A stretch of 64,000 bases of DNA from JBFXAF01 sp050184585 (GTDB lineage Bacteria > Pseudomonadota > Alphaproteobacteria > Rhizobiales > Rhizobiaceae). The DNA lies in assembly GCA_050184585.1 (NCBI GenBank), contig JBFXAF010000013.1, positions 31,526 through 95,525 on the forward strand, given 5' to 3'. Numbering within the stretch: position 1 is the stretch's first letter; every line of letters begins with the position of its first letter. The position numbers and the translations under genes were made by a program. Shown piece by piece: positions 51,391 to 60,274 of the stretch. A model generated the notes under the pieces. It was given only the letters and a program-made list of their open reading frames with translations. It did not search any database and was not told the DNA's origin.

Positions 51391-51795
51391 TCAGTCGGAC
51401 CTGGTCGCATTGATGAAGCCAGTCGCTTCGATTTCTACCTTTAATTCCGGAGTCGCCAACGCGTTAATCCCGATCAAAGAGCAAGCCGGGAAGTTTTCAG
51501 AAAAAAACTCTGCGCGCGCGCGCCAAACTTCCTTGCGCTCGCCAATGTCCGTTACAAAAATCGTCAATTTGACTATATCGTCCATACAGGCACCCGCCTC
51601 TTCGACGAGCGCCTGAATCTTTTCGAACGCCTGCCGGGATTGCGAGTACATGTCCTTTTCTCCCGCGACATTGCCTTCGAGATCATGAGCGGTCATGCCC
51701 GAAACGAAGAACTGATTGCCGACAACAAGACAATTTGACCAAGTCTTTGCGGGAGGTTCTTTTACCTTGTTGCTGGTAATGCGTGTGATAGCCAT
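51391..51795 (-). CDS. RidA-family (YjgF/UK114) protein
   Basis: 134 residues of the RidA family: GNQFFVSGMTAHDLEGN, EAGACMDDIVKLTIFVTDIG, PACSLIGINALATPELKVEI. The Arg that binds the imine carboxylate in true RidA would lie near the ARAEFFSENFPAC segment; instead of the canonical R(V/I)A...V..I the sequence diverges, so it may belong to the Rid subgroups that act on specific substrates. RidA proteins hydrolyse enamines/imines, which suggests a nitrogen-containing intermediate in this locus. Confidence 0.87.
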   Translation of the reverse strand: MAITRITSNKVKEPPAKTWSNCLVVGNQFFVSGMTAHDLEGNVAGEKDMYSQSRQAFEKIQALVEEAGACMDDIVKLTIFVTDIGERKEVWRARAEFFSENFPACSLIGINALATPELKVEIEATGFINATRSD

Positions 51796-51890
51796 TCGTC
51801 TCTCCTTTTTGAGTAGTTAGATTGAATGTGAACACTGATAGATCGCTGACCGTAATGATCCCGCCGCAACTGCGTTTATCCGAAGAAAAG

Positions 51891-52577
51891 TCAGACGCTC
51901 ATCAACCGCTCGACAAGCTGACGCTGGTCGGTCAAGGCCTGGGTGTTTCCCTCCCAAACGACCTTGCCCTTCTCGACTACGTAGTGGTGGTCGGCGAGCT
52001 TCCTGAGCTGGTCGATATGCTTGTCGATGACAAGGATGGACTGGCCCTCGCGCTTGAGGGTGTCGAGCGCCATCCAGATCTCCTCGCGGATGATCGGGGC
52101 AAGTCCTTCGGTCGCTTCGTCCAGTATCAGCAGGCGCGGATTGAGCATCAGGGCGCGGCCGATCGCGAGCATCTGCTGCTCGCCGCCCGATAGCTGGTTG
52201 CCCATGTTGTGTCGCCGCTCGGCAATTCTTGGGAACAGTTCATGCACTCGCCCGATATCCCACGCCCCCTTTCGGCGGGTGGCCAGCAGGTTTTCCTCGA
52301 CGGTGAGATTGCGGAAGATCCGGCGGCCTTCCGGAACGACGCCGATGCCGGCCTTGGCAACGCGATGTGCCGGCCAGGTCGTCACGTCCTGCCCGTCCAG
52401 GATAATCCTGCCGCGCTGCTTTCGCAGCAGCCCCACGACAGACCAGACCGTCGTCGTCTTGCCCATGCCGTTGCGGCCCATCAGCGTCACCACCTCGCCC
52501 CGGTTCACCGACAGGGAGATGCCGTTGAGGATCTGACTGCGGCCGTAGGAGGCGTCGATGCCTTCGACTTCAAGCAT
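51891..52577 (-). CDS. HAAT ABC transporter ATPase (LivF-like)
   Basis: 228 residues, normal length. Walker A GRNGMGKTT, signature LSGGEQQM, Walker B LLILDEATEGL. It powers uptake with the LivG-like partner whose stop it overlaps by 8 nt. Unlike the LivF of the first transporter it has no C-terminal extension. Confidence 0.93.
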   Translation of the reverse strand: MLEVEGIDASYGRSQILNGISLSVNRGEVVTLMGRNGMGKTTTVWSVVGLLRKQRGRIILDGQDVTTWPAHRVAKAGIGVVPEGRRIFRNLTVEENLLATRRKGAWDIGRVHELFPRIAERRHNMGNQLSGGEQQMLAIGRALMLNPRLLILDEATEGLAPIIREEIWMALDTLKREGQSILVIDKHIDQLRKLADHHYVVEKGKVVWEGNTQALTDQRQLVERLMSV

Positions 52578-53325
52578 GCTTATCCTCCCCGAGATAGGCC
52601 TCGCGAACCAGCGGATGATTGCGGATGTGGTTCACGTCCCCACTGGCGATCAGTCGGCCGAAGTTGAGAACGGAGATGTGGTCCGCCAGCGAGAAGATGG
52701 CCGACATGTCATGCTCAATCAGGATGACGGTCACGCTGCCCTTCAGCCGGTCTAGGAGTACTACCATCTCCTCCGCCTCCTCATGCCCCAGCCCTGCCAA
52801 CGGCTCGTCGAGCAGGACAAGCTGCGGATCGGAAGCCAGCGCCGTCGCGACTTCGAGCTGGCGATGCTCGCCATGCGAAAGCGCGCCGGCGTTCGCATCG
52901 GCCCGGTCGGCAAGCCCGACCCGGTCGAGTTCCTCGAGCGCCCGCTTGCGAGCCGCCTCGAAGCTGTCAGCCCGACGCCAGAAGCCAGTCCAGCCGCCAC
53001 GCCGCAACTGACTCGCCAGCAGAACGTTTTGCATCACCGACAAATCCAGGCAGAGCGACGTGACCTGGAACGACCGCGACATTCCAGCTTTGACCCTCGC
53101 AGGCGTCGGCCAGGCGGTAACGTCTATTCCCTTGAAGAGAATCCGGCCCGAATCCGGACGAACCTCGCCGATGAGCTGGGCAAGGAAGGTGCTCTTGCCT
53201 GCGCCGTTCGGCCCAATGATGGCGTGGAACTTCCCCTCCTGCACCTGCAGCGAGACGCCCGCCGTCGCGGCGAGACCGCCGAACTTCTTGTGCAGGTCCC
53301 TCACTTCGAGAATCGGGTTATCCAT
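52570..53325 (-). CDS. HAAT ABC transporter ATPase (LivG-like)
   Basis: 251 residues. Walker A GPNGAGKST, Walker B LVLLDEPLAGL, with the signature region as LSHGEHRQ. The His in IEHDMSAIFSLAD is the switch residue. The gene overlaps both neighbours by 8 nt, giving the tight liv operon arrangement. Confidence 0.93.
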   Translation of the reverse strand: MDNPILEVRDLHKKFGGLAATAGVSLQVQEGKFHAIIGPNGAGKSTFLAQLIGEVRPDSGRILFKGIDVTAWPTPARVKAGMSRSFQVTSLCLDLSVMQNVLLASQLRRGGWTGFWRRADSFEAARKRALEELDRVGLADRADANAGALSHGEHRQLEVATALASDPQLVLLDEPLAGLGHEEAEEMVVLLDRLKGSVTVILIEHDMSAIFSLADHISVLNFGRLIASGDVNHIRNHPLVREAYLGEDKHA

Positions 53326-54277
53326 CTTTGCCGCTCTTTCCGAGAATGATGGAAAGGCCGCTGGGCATGTATCGCGCGACTGCGATCAGGATCAGGCCTA
53401 GCGGGATCGCCCAGTATTCGGTGAAGCCGGACAGCACCTCCTCGAGCGCCAGAAAGGCGATAGCGCCGAGCAGGGGGCCGAAGATCGTGCCCAGCCCGCC
53501 GAGGACGACCATCACGATCAGTTCGCCGGAGCGGGTCCAGTGCATCATTGCGGGCGAGACGAAGCCTGTCTGGTTCGCCATCAGGAAGCCGGCGATCCCG
53601 GCGATCACGCCGGCGATAACGAATGCGACGAGCCGCACCTGGAACGGCTCGTAGCCAAGAGCCCGGGCGCGCTGCTCATTGGTCTTCGCCGCCCTGAGCA
53701 CTAGGCCGAATCTGGAGCGGGAGAGGCGGTACACCGCGAAAAGCGACAAGGCGAGCAGGCCGGCGGCGAGCCAGTAATTAGTATAGTAGCCGGAAAGCCG
53801 AAAGCCCGAAAAATCGGTCTTGAGGAAGACGGTCATGCCGTCATCGCCGCCATAGGAATAGGCGCCGACCGCAGCCAGGTAGATCATCTGGCCGAAGGCG
53901 AGCGTGATCATCAGGAAGTAGACGCCGCGCGTGCGCAGGCTCATCGCGCCGATCGCAAGCCCCAGCAAGGCGGACACGCTGATCACCAGGGCGAGCTGGA
54001 AGAAGCCGTTGGTAAGCCACACTGCATCGTCGTTGAAGGCGTGATGGCTGCCGATCCCGACGATATAGGCGCCGATCCCGATGAAGACGGCATGTCCGAG
54101 ATTGATAAGGCCGCCATAGCCCATGATTAGGTTGAGGCTGGTTGCCGCCGAGGCCAGCAGGAGCGCCCGAGACGCGATCGTCAGGACAAAGATATTGTCC
54201 GAGACGTAGGCGAAGACCGGGACAAGCAACAGCAGCGCCGCAAGGATGGCGCCCGGAAGAATCGCCCTCAGGATCAT
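53318..54277 (-). CDS. HAAT ABC transporter permease (LivM-like)
   Basis: 319 residues with about ten hydrophobic helices; LIMGYGGLINLGHAVFIGIG, LRTRGVYFLMITLAFGQMIY and LGGLGTIFGPLLGA are LivM landmarks. Its start overlaps the LivH-like stop by 4 nt. Confidence 0.92.
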   Translation of the reverse strand: MILRAILPGAILAALLLLVPVFAYVSDNIFVLTIASRALLLASAATSLNLIMGYGGLINLGHAVFIGIGAYIVGIGSHHAFNDDAVWLTNGFFQLALVISVSALLGLAIGAMSLRTRGVYFLMITLAFGQMIYLAAVGAYSYGGDDGMTVFLKTDFSGFRLSGYYTNYWLAAGLLALSLFAVYRLSRSRFGLVLRAAKTNEQRARALGYEPFQVRLVAFVIAGVIAGIAGFLMANQTGFVSPAMMHWTRSGELIVMVVLGGLGTIFGPLLGAIAFLALEEVLSGFTEYWAIPLGLILIAVARYMPSGLSIILGKSGKDG

Positions 54278-55203
54278 CCGCCCCTCCTCGTAAACAGCCC
54301 TTCCGGGCGGAACAGGAGGACGATGGCCATCAGCAGATACACCAGCATGCCCGACAGGGACGGGGCGACGGCGGATGCCGCACCCGGACCGATCAGCGCG
54401 CCGAGCAGTGTCCCGGAATAGGTACGGCCAAGCGTGTCGAACATGCCGACAAGGATCGCCGCCCAGAATGCGCCGGCGACATTGCCCACCCCGCCCAGTA
54501 CAATCACGACGAACGCGATGATAAGTACGGGTTCGCCCATGCCGATTGTCGCCGAGGTTATCGGGGCGGCAAGCCCGCCTGAGAAGCCGGCGAGCGCCGC
54601 GCCGAGGCCGAAGACGAAGGTGAAGAGCAGCTGCACGTTCACGCCCAGTCCGCGCAGCATGTCACGGTCGTTGGCACCAGCCCGGATGATCATTCCGATC
54701 CTCGTCCGCACGATCAACACATAGAGCAGGATCGCGACGACCAGACCGCACAGGATGAAGCCGAAACGGTAGAGCGGGTAACTCAAATCGCCGATCAGGT
54801 GGACCGGCTGGTTCAGCGCCGGGGGAAGTGCCATGGACATCCCTTGGGCTCCCCAGAGGAACCGCGCCACCTCGTTGAAGATGAGAATGAACCCAAACGT
54901 CACCAGCACCTGGTCAAGATGGCTGCGCTGGTAGAAATGACGCAGGACAGTGAACTCCATCACGATGCCGACGACCATGACCAATGCGGTCGCCAGCAGG
55001 ATTGGCAACACCACTCCGCCGGTCATCCCCGCCAGCCAGGCGGTAGCGAAGGCGCCGAGCATGAACAAGCCGCCATGCGCGAGATTGACGAGATCCATGA
55101 TCCCGAACACCAACGTGAGCCCGGCGGTTATCAGGAACAACATCATGCCGAACATTAGCCCGTTCAGGAGCTGCTCGATGAACAGAAGAAGTGAAGGGTC
55201 CAT
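54274..55203 (-). CDS. HAAT ABC transporter permease (LivH-like)
   Basis: 309 residues with about eight hydrophobic helices; LVFGIMDLVNLAHGGLFMLG, FGFILIFNEVARFLWG and VIVLGGVGNVAGAFWA are LivH landmarks. The ATG at 55203 was chosen because upstream codons are Arg/Ala-rich and not membrane-like. Gap of 68 nt to the binding-protein gene. Confidence 0.92.
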   Translation of the reverse strand: MDPSLLLFIEQLLNGLMFGMMLFLITAGLTLVFGIMDLVNLAHGGLFMLGAFATAWLAGMTGGVVLPILLATALVMVVGIVMEFTVLRHFYQRSHLDQVLVTFGFILIFNEVARFLWGAQGMSMALPPALNQPVHLIGDLSYPLYRFGFILCGLVVAILLYVLIVRTRIGMIIRAGANDRDMLRGLGVNVQLLFTFVFGLGAALAGFSGGLAAPITSATIGMGEPVLIIAFVVIVLGGVGNVAGAFWAAILVGMFDTLGRTYSGTLLGALIGPGAASAVAPSLSGMLVYLLMAIVLLFRPEGLFTRRGG

Positions 55204-55271
55204 GTCGATCCCGCGCGTCCGCACAATTCCCGCAAGAGCAGTCCGCCGCCGCGCGGCGGCGGACGTTCCCG

Positions 55272-56453
55272 TCACTTCATGCTGCATTCGGACGCGTAGG
55301 CGTCCTGGCTGTCAGCGACGACCTGCCGGACAGTGCGCGTCGTCATCTTGCCGTCCGCACCCTTAACGACTTCGACGAGATAGAAGTCCTGGATCGGGAA
55401 GTGGTTGGGACCGAAGCGGAAATTGCCCCGCACCGATGCGAACTCCGCCGCCTCCAAGGCTTTGCGCAACGCCTCCTTGTCGGACAGTTCGCCACCGACC
55501 TTGCGCACCGCGCTGTCGATCAGCATGACCGTGTCATAGGCGCTCGCGGCGAAGTTCGACGGTTCGCGACCGTACTTCTCGACGAAGCGCTGCACGAACG
55601 TCTTGTTGGGCTCGTTGTCGAGATCGGTCGCCCAGAACATGGTGAAGAGCGCACCTTCAGCAAGCTCGCCGATCGTCGGGATCGTCAGGGCGTCGAAAGT
55701 GTAGACCGAGTAGAGCGGTATCTTGTGATAGAGACCGGCCTGCTGGTACTGCGTCACGAATTGCAGGGCATGCGCCGGCGGATAGAAGATGTAGACCGCG
55801 TCGGGATTAGCCGCCCGCACGTTCGCGAGTTCGCCGGAGAAATCGAGCTGATCGGGCCATTTTGTCAAAGAGGTGCCGACAACTTCGCCGTTGAAGGTCG
55901 ACTTCATGCCCTCGATCATGTCCTTGCCGGCGGTGTAGTTGGGTGCCATCGCGTAGACGCGCTTGACGTCCGCCTCGTTCATCACGATACCCATCGCCCC
56001 TGGAGCCTGACCGTTCTGGAATCCAACTGCAAAGGTCCAGGGATTGCACAATGATCCCGCGAGTTGATGCGGACCGGCATTCGTGCTGAGGATGAAGGTC
56101 TGATTTTCGACCGCCGACGGGAATGAGGCCAGCAGGACGTTGGAGTAGTTATAACCGAGCAGAAAATCGACATTGTCTTGAAGGATAAGTTTATCGGTTT
56201 TCTGTTTGCCCAATTCGGGTCGAAGTCCGTCGTCCTCGACCAACAGTTCTACCGGAATATCACCAATCTTTTGCCCAAGAACATCGAGGGCCAACTCAAC
56301 GCCGCGCTTGGTCGCTTCACCCCCCTCACCGGCACTGGTCGTGAAGGTCGTAACAAGACCGAGTTTGATTTTGGAAACCGGTTCTGCGGTTGCTACGGTG
56401 CCACTCAGGATCGAAATTCCAACTGCGGCTAGTACAGTTTTAGTTGAGTTCAT
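55272..56453 (-). CDS. HAAT ABC transporter substrate-binding protein (LivJ-like)
   Basis: 393 residues with a Sec signal peptide (MNSTKTVLAAVGISILSGTV, cut near ATA) and a type I periplasmic binding fold (KIKLGLVTTFTTSAGEGGEA, LVEDDGLRPELGKQ, YAMAPNYTAGKDMIEGMKST). Binding proteins of this group located beside aromatic catabolic genes often bind benzoate- or phenylpropanoid-type acids. Here the neighbours suggest a hydroxybenzoate or an amide of one (inference). Confidence 0.9.
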   Translation of the reverse strand: MNSTKTVLAAVGISILSGTVATAEPVSKIKLGLVTTFTTSAGEGGEATKRGVELALDVLGQKIGDIPVELLVEDDGLRPELGKQKTDKLILQDNVDFLLGYNYSNVLLASFPSAVENQTFILSTNAGPHQLAGSLCNPWTFAVGFQNGQAPGAMGIVMNEADVKRVYAMAPNYTAGKDMIEGMKSTFNGEVVGTSLTKWPDQLDFSGELANVRAANPDAVYIFYPPAHALQFVTQYQQAGLYHKIPLYSVYTFDALTIPTIGELAEGALFTMFWATDLDNEPNKTFVQRFVEKYGREPSNFAASAYDTVMLIDSAVRKVGGELSDKEALRKALEAAEFASVRGNFRFGPNHFPIQDFYLVEVVKGADGKMTTRTVRQVVADSQDAYASECSMK

Positions 56454-56622
56454 GATTTCAGGCTCCCTTGATACATGCATTCAACTTGCCAACGCACCTC
56501 ATGCGGCGTGCTCGCGCGGCGCGAGAGGTTGAATTTTGGTGCGAACTTCGCCGATGCCACATTCGACCGCGCACGGGCATGAAGAGAGCGACGGCGCATC
56601 GCGAATAGGGCATGTCGAGTAA

Positions 56623-57537
56623 TCACTTCTTGACTCGTTTCGCGACGGCTTCCGCCGCGACGGTCGACACTTCTTCAAACATATCCCACCCTTCCGACGC
56701 ATTTGCCGACGCTGGATCACCTACATATCCAAGAGGCGCTTTGCGGACTGTTGCCTCTTGCCCCTTGCGCCATTCAGCGAGGTCTTCAGGTCCAAAGTTA
56801 CTCGGTTTCAGCGAGGGAAGTTGGTCCTGTCGAACGAGGTCGGGGGCGATCGCGAGAATGGCTGACGTTTCATGCCGACCGGCGTGAACGTCCGCGTACT
56901 CTGAAGTCGGTCCGGCTCGTGGCACGTCGAAGAGCGTAAGCGCAACGTCCTCCGGATCAAGTTTAAGCCGCTTTGCAAGACCCAGCGACGTGAGGAATGA
57001 CGCATCGACTCCGGTATCCTGTCGGGCCTTCGATACGCCATCATATATAGCCTTATTGTGAGCTGCGTCGCCGTGTCCCGAGGTACAGAAGACCTTTTCG
57101 AATCCTTGTCGCTTGAGGCTTCTGAGGACATCAGAGATCAATTCAACAACAATTTCTTGCCTCACTTCAATCGAACCTGGATAAGCCCCATTCACATCGT
57201 TGACGCCCCAGAAGAAATTCGGAAGGATTACACTCTCAATCCCGCGACCCTTAAGCTTCGCGGCAATCCATCGTGAGAGTTCGGAGGAGTGATAGATATC
57301 GGAACCTGTTGGCAGAAAGGAAGAATGCTGTTCAATTACCGAAATTGGCCAAAGGACGACAGCTCCAGACTTGGCGGCCTGTTCCACTTCGATTGAAGTC
57401 ATTTCCGCTATCGTACCTTCGAGTGGTGATAACGCGACACTGTCGGTTGATTGAGCTGCATCTGCGCCTCGAGTGCTGACGAGTGAGAACGCCGCAGTGC
57501 TAGCACCTGCTCGAACTATAAATGTACGCCTGTCCAT
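56623..57537 (-). CDS. Creatininase-family amidohydrolase, exported form
   Basis: 304 residues of the creatininase family. Metal ligands are all present: Glu69 and His71 (SVIEQHSSFLP), Asp80 (PTGSDIY), His155 (TSGHGDAAHN) and Glu223 (HAGRHETS). The N-terminus has a twin-arginine-like leader (MDRRTFIVRAGASTAAFSLV), so it may act in the periplasm, which is unusual for this mostly cytosolic family. Members hydrolyse cyclic or linear amides. Located between the ring-cleavage genes and the transporter, it may release an aromatic acid from an amide before uptake. Confidence 0.85.
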   Translation of the reverse strand: MDRRTFIVRAGASTAAFSLVSTRGADAAQSTDSVALSPLEGTIAEMTSIEVEQAAKSGAVVLWPISVIEQHSSFLPTGSDIYHSSELSRWIAAKLKGRGIESVILPNFFWGVNDVNGAYPGSIEVRQEIVVELISDVLRSLKRQGFEKVFCTSGHGDAAHNKAIYDGVSKARQDTGVDASFLTSLGLAKRLKLDPEDVALTLFDVPRAGPTSEYADVHAGRHETSAILAIAPDLVRQDQLPSLKPSNFGPEDLAEWRKGQEATVRKAPLGYVGDPASANASEGWDMFEEVSTVAAEAVAKRVKK

Positions 57538-57600
57538 TGTTGTCTCCTCCTTCTCATGTTGAACTGGTGAGTGTTCTTTCTGAGCAATTAGTGCGGCCGG

Positions 57601-58929
57601 TTATTGTAGGATTCTTGTGCGAACCTCGCCGACGTCCTCGATCACCCCTACCAGGGTATCGCCGGGCACAACCGGCCCGACGCCGGCCGGTGTTCCGGTC
57701 ATGATCAGATCACCCGGTTGTAATACGTAGTACTGCGACAGAGACGAAATGATCTCCGCCACCGACCAGATCATTTGGCTCAGGGCGGCGTCTTGCTTGG
57801 TTTCACCGTTAACATCGAGACGGATTCGACCACTCGGCGCGCCAACAAGTTCGGATGACCCGCGAATTTCGCCGATGACAGCCGACTGATCGAATGCCTT
57901 TCCAAGCTCCCATGGCCGCCCCTTATCCCGCAGCGCCAGTTGGAGGTCGCGGCGAGTCATGTCCAGGCCAGCCGCATACCCGAACACAGATTCCAGCGCA
58001 TCATCCGTCGAGACGTTTGTTGCCTGTTTCCCAATCACCACGACAAGTTCCATTTCGTAGTGAAAGTTCTTGGTCATGGGCGGATAAGCGATATCGGTAC
58101 CGCCGCAAACGACAGAGCCGGCATATTTCATGAAGAAGAACGGCGGATCGCGTTGAGCCTCGAAGCCCATTTCGGCGACGTGGTCGGCGTAATTGCGCCC
58201 AACGCAGAAAACGCGATTGACCGCCACCATCTCTCGGCTGCCGATCACAGGCAATAGAGGCGCGCCGCCGCCTTGAAACAAAGGAAGGACCGGCGCCCGC
58301 GCCACGTGCCGCAAGCCGGCCTCCTCGAGTGCCCGCTCGACGGCGTCTAGCCGATCGGATCCCCAGAACCGTTCCTCACCGAATATAAAGAACGGAACTC
58401 CGAGGATACCTTCCTCGGAGCACCAGTCGACAATATCATCGAGCTGGCGGTTGACACATTGGGCGTCGCCTTCAGCCCGCTGCAACTGTTCTTCAGTGAC
58501 ACCGACTTCAAGTCCGATCTCGCGAACAACCGTGGCATCACTTATGAAGCGCCCATGACTCCAGTAAGCTCGACTGGCGGCAATCGTGAATGTTTCGAAC
58601 TTTTCGGGCGCATTTTGGAGCAACCACTGGCCAAGGCGGGCGGCGGCTTCAGTCCCTTCCAGCCTCCGTTCTGAAGGATTCCACGGCAAATTCAACCAGC
58701 GCGCGCGACGGGCGCAGTCCTGCCTATTATAAGCGAAGCGCGGATTGTCCACGGTAATCGGCAGGCTCGAAGGCCGAGGCACATCCCTTGCGATTTTCCA
58801 ATCCAGTTCAATATCATAGAGGCGTGGCAACTCGAATAAGCGATCAACAATCAGAGCGCAGAAGGGACTCCGGTAATTGAATACGACAGTCAGCTTTTCA
58901 CGGGACAATTGCGCGGCTCCGGCGATCAA
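57601..58929 (-). CDS. Fusion: DsbA/kappa-type isomerase domain + FAH-family hydrolase
   Basis: 442 residues with two domains. Residues 14-203 are a DsbA-like thioredoxin-fold domain of the 2-hydroxychromene-2-carboxylate isomerase/GST-kappa group: VVFNYRSPFC, GILGVPFFIF with the cis-Pro, ERFWGSDRLD. Residues 238-442 are a fumarylacetoacetate-hydrolase domain: FCVGRNYADH, metal ligands Glu292, Glu294 and Asp323 (HYEMELVVVIG, GLDMTRRDLQ), and PGDLIMTGTPAGVGP. Next to a gentisate-type dioxygenase, the simplest reading is maleylpyruvate isomerase plus fumarylpyruvate hydrolase in one chain. It starts with TTG at 58929, or TTG at 58908, which has GGAG 8 nt before it. The domains join in frame without a break. 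Confidence 0.87.
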   Translation of the reverse strand: MIAGAAQLSREKLTVVFNYRSPFCALIVDRLFELPRLYDIELDWKIARDVPRPSSLPITVDNPRFAYNRQDCARRARWLNLPWNPSERRLEGTEAAARLGQWLLQNAPEKFETFTIAASRAYWSHGRFISDATVVREIGLEVGVTEEQLQRAEGDAQCVNRQLDDIVDWCSEEGILGVPFFIFGEERFWGSDRLDAVERALEEAGLRHVARAPVLPLFQGGGAPLLPVIGSREMVAVNRVFCVGRNYADHVAEMGFEAQRDPPFFFMKYAGSVVCGGTDIAYPPMTKNFHYEMELVVVIGKQATNVSTDDALESVFGYAAGLDMTRRDLQLALRDKGRPWELGKAFDQSAVIGEIRGSSELVGAPSGRIRLDVNGETKQDAALSQMIWSVAEIISSLSQYYVLQPGDLIMTGTPAGVGPVVPGDTLVGVIEDVGEVRTRILQ

Positions 58930-58976
58930 TCTGGTTTTGGAATCGGACCATGAACAATGGGAGGCGTCTCCAACGA

Positions 58977-60059
58977 TCAGCCCACAAAGGTCCCGGTAAC
59001 GGTTTGACGCCCCTCATTTTCGGCGAGTGCCTGCTCGCGATACATGCCCAAGCGCCGCATCACGGGCTCGTCGGTAACCGAGAACAAGAAGCTTTCCTCA
59101 CCACCATTGACGTGTTCGTGCCACATCCAATTGGGAATGACGAAAACATCTCCCGACCCCCATTCGAAACGAGTGCCGTCGATAACGGTCGAGCCCGATC
59201 CGGAGATGACGTAGTAGATCGTGCTGCTGCTGCTTCGATGCGCCAGCGTCGCCTCGCCACGGCGGAGCAATTGCGCCCTGCAGGACATCGTCGGCAGCGT
59301 TGGCCCAGAATCCGTTGGGTTCACATACTCCATGATGACGCCATCAAAGGGACTGCCATCGGCCTCCCGCTCGGCAACGAGGGCGGCATGCATCTCCCGC
59401 CAAGGATAGCGGAGCACTGGAAAGGGGTCCGGGTATTCTCCCCACCCCGTTGGCCGGAAGTTGCTTAGACGGCGTTCGGAAAAATCGGATGGACGCTCCG
59501 GGACGGGACCTGTCTCGCCGGGCTCGAAGATACTCGCCTGCATGAGATTGACGAGCGGAAAATCGAGCGCATCCAGCCAAACGATATCGTGCTCGGTTTC
59601 GTTGGCATGCTCGTGCCAAGACCATGACGGCGTGAGAATGAGGTCATTCTCCTCCATGCGCAGCTTCTCGCCCTGCACCTGGGTGTAAACGGCGCCACCC
59701 CTGCTCTTGGCCGCGAACCGGATCGCCGCGGCCATGTGTCGATGAGCGGGCGCCCGTTCGCCCGCGCGGACGAGTTGGACCGCCGTCGCAAGCGTATGAC
59801 TGGCGCTGTAGCTGAAGCCGAGGTCCGGGTTGACATGCTCCATCGAGCGGCGCTCGGCGCCACGCTCGGGGGTAACGAGATCGCCAGCGCGCATCAGAAG
59901 AGGAATGACGTCATCCCATTTCCAAAGCCAGGGACGGTAACTCTTGCGCGGTTCGCGGGACACGAAATCCGCAATGTATTTCCAGGTCGGCGCCATGTGC
60001 GCCGCCTCCAAGTCCGCGTGAAGCTGCTCAAGGGAATCATTTTTCAGCACGGTTCGCAC
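58977..60059 (-). CDS. Gentisate 1,2-dioxygenase-like bicupin
   Basis: 360 residues with two cupin domains. The N-terminal cupin keeps the iron ligands His106, His108 (APAHRHMA) and His149 (SWHEH). The C-terminal cupin has His274 and His314 (WMWHEH). GDLVTPERGAERRSMEHVNP and ARAQLLRRG-like stretches agree with gentisate dioxygenases. It opens the ring of gentisate, or of a close relative such as 5-aminosalicylate, between C1 and C2 to give maleylpyruvate or its analogue. The fusion enzyme for the next two steps follows after 47 nt. Confidence 0.9.
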   Translation of the reverse strand: MRTVLKNDSLEQLHADLEAAHMAPTWKYIADFVSREPRKSYRPWLWKWDDVIPLLMRAGDLVTPERGAERRSMEHVNPDLGFSYSASHTLATAVQLVRAGERAPAHRHMAAAIRFAAKSRGGAVYTQVQGEKLRMEENDLILTPSWSWHEHANETEHDIVWLDALDFPLVNLMQASIFEPGETGPVPERPSDFSERRLSNFRPTGWGEYPDPFPVLRYPWREMHAALVAEREADGSPFDGVIMEYVNPTDSGPTLPTMSCRAQLLRRGEATLAHRSSSSTIYYVISGSGSTVIDGTRFEWGSGDVFVIPNWMWHEHVNGGEESFLFSVTDEPVMRRLGMYREQALAENEGRQTVTGTFVG

Positions 60060-60091
60060 TCCATTTAGCTTCTCTCGTTAGCATCGAAATA

Positions 60092-60208
60092 TGTCGATCG
60101 TCAATATTTTTGTCGATAGTTTTTCTTTCGTCATCAAACGGATTCTGGACGAGGCCGGCACATGTTGATATCAGAGGCTGCAACGTGTTGATAACAGAGG
60201 CTGCAACG
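60092..60208. promoter_or_regulatory. Divergent regulatory region: TGTCGAT pair and 23-bp tandem repeat
   Basis: Between the divergent starts at 60059 and 60275 lie TGTCGAT at 60092-60098 and 60111-60117 (19 bp apart). Two adjacent 23-bp copies, TGTTGATATCAGAGGCTGCAACG at 60163-60185 and the same with one change at 60186-60208, follow head to tail. Each copy has GTTG and CAAC at its ends. TGTCGA also occurs upstream of the monooxygenase. The FCD-type GntR protein encoded beside it is the natural candidate to bind. Confidence 0.55.
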
Positions 60209-60274
60209 TGCCAGTCGGCGACGAACTGGTCGAGGGTTTTGCGTTTTATCGATTTTTGAATGGGAGTCTTGACG

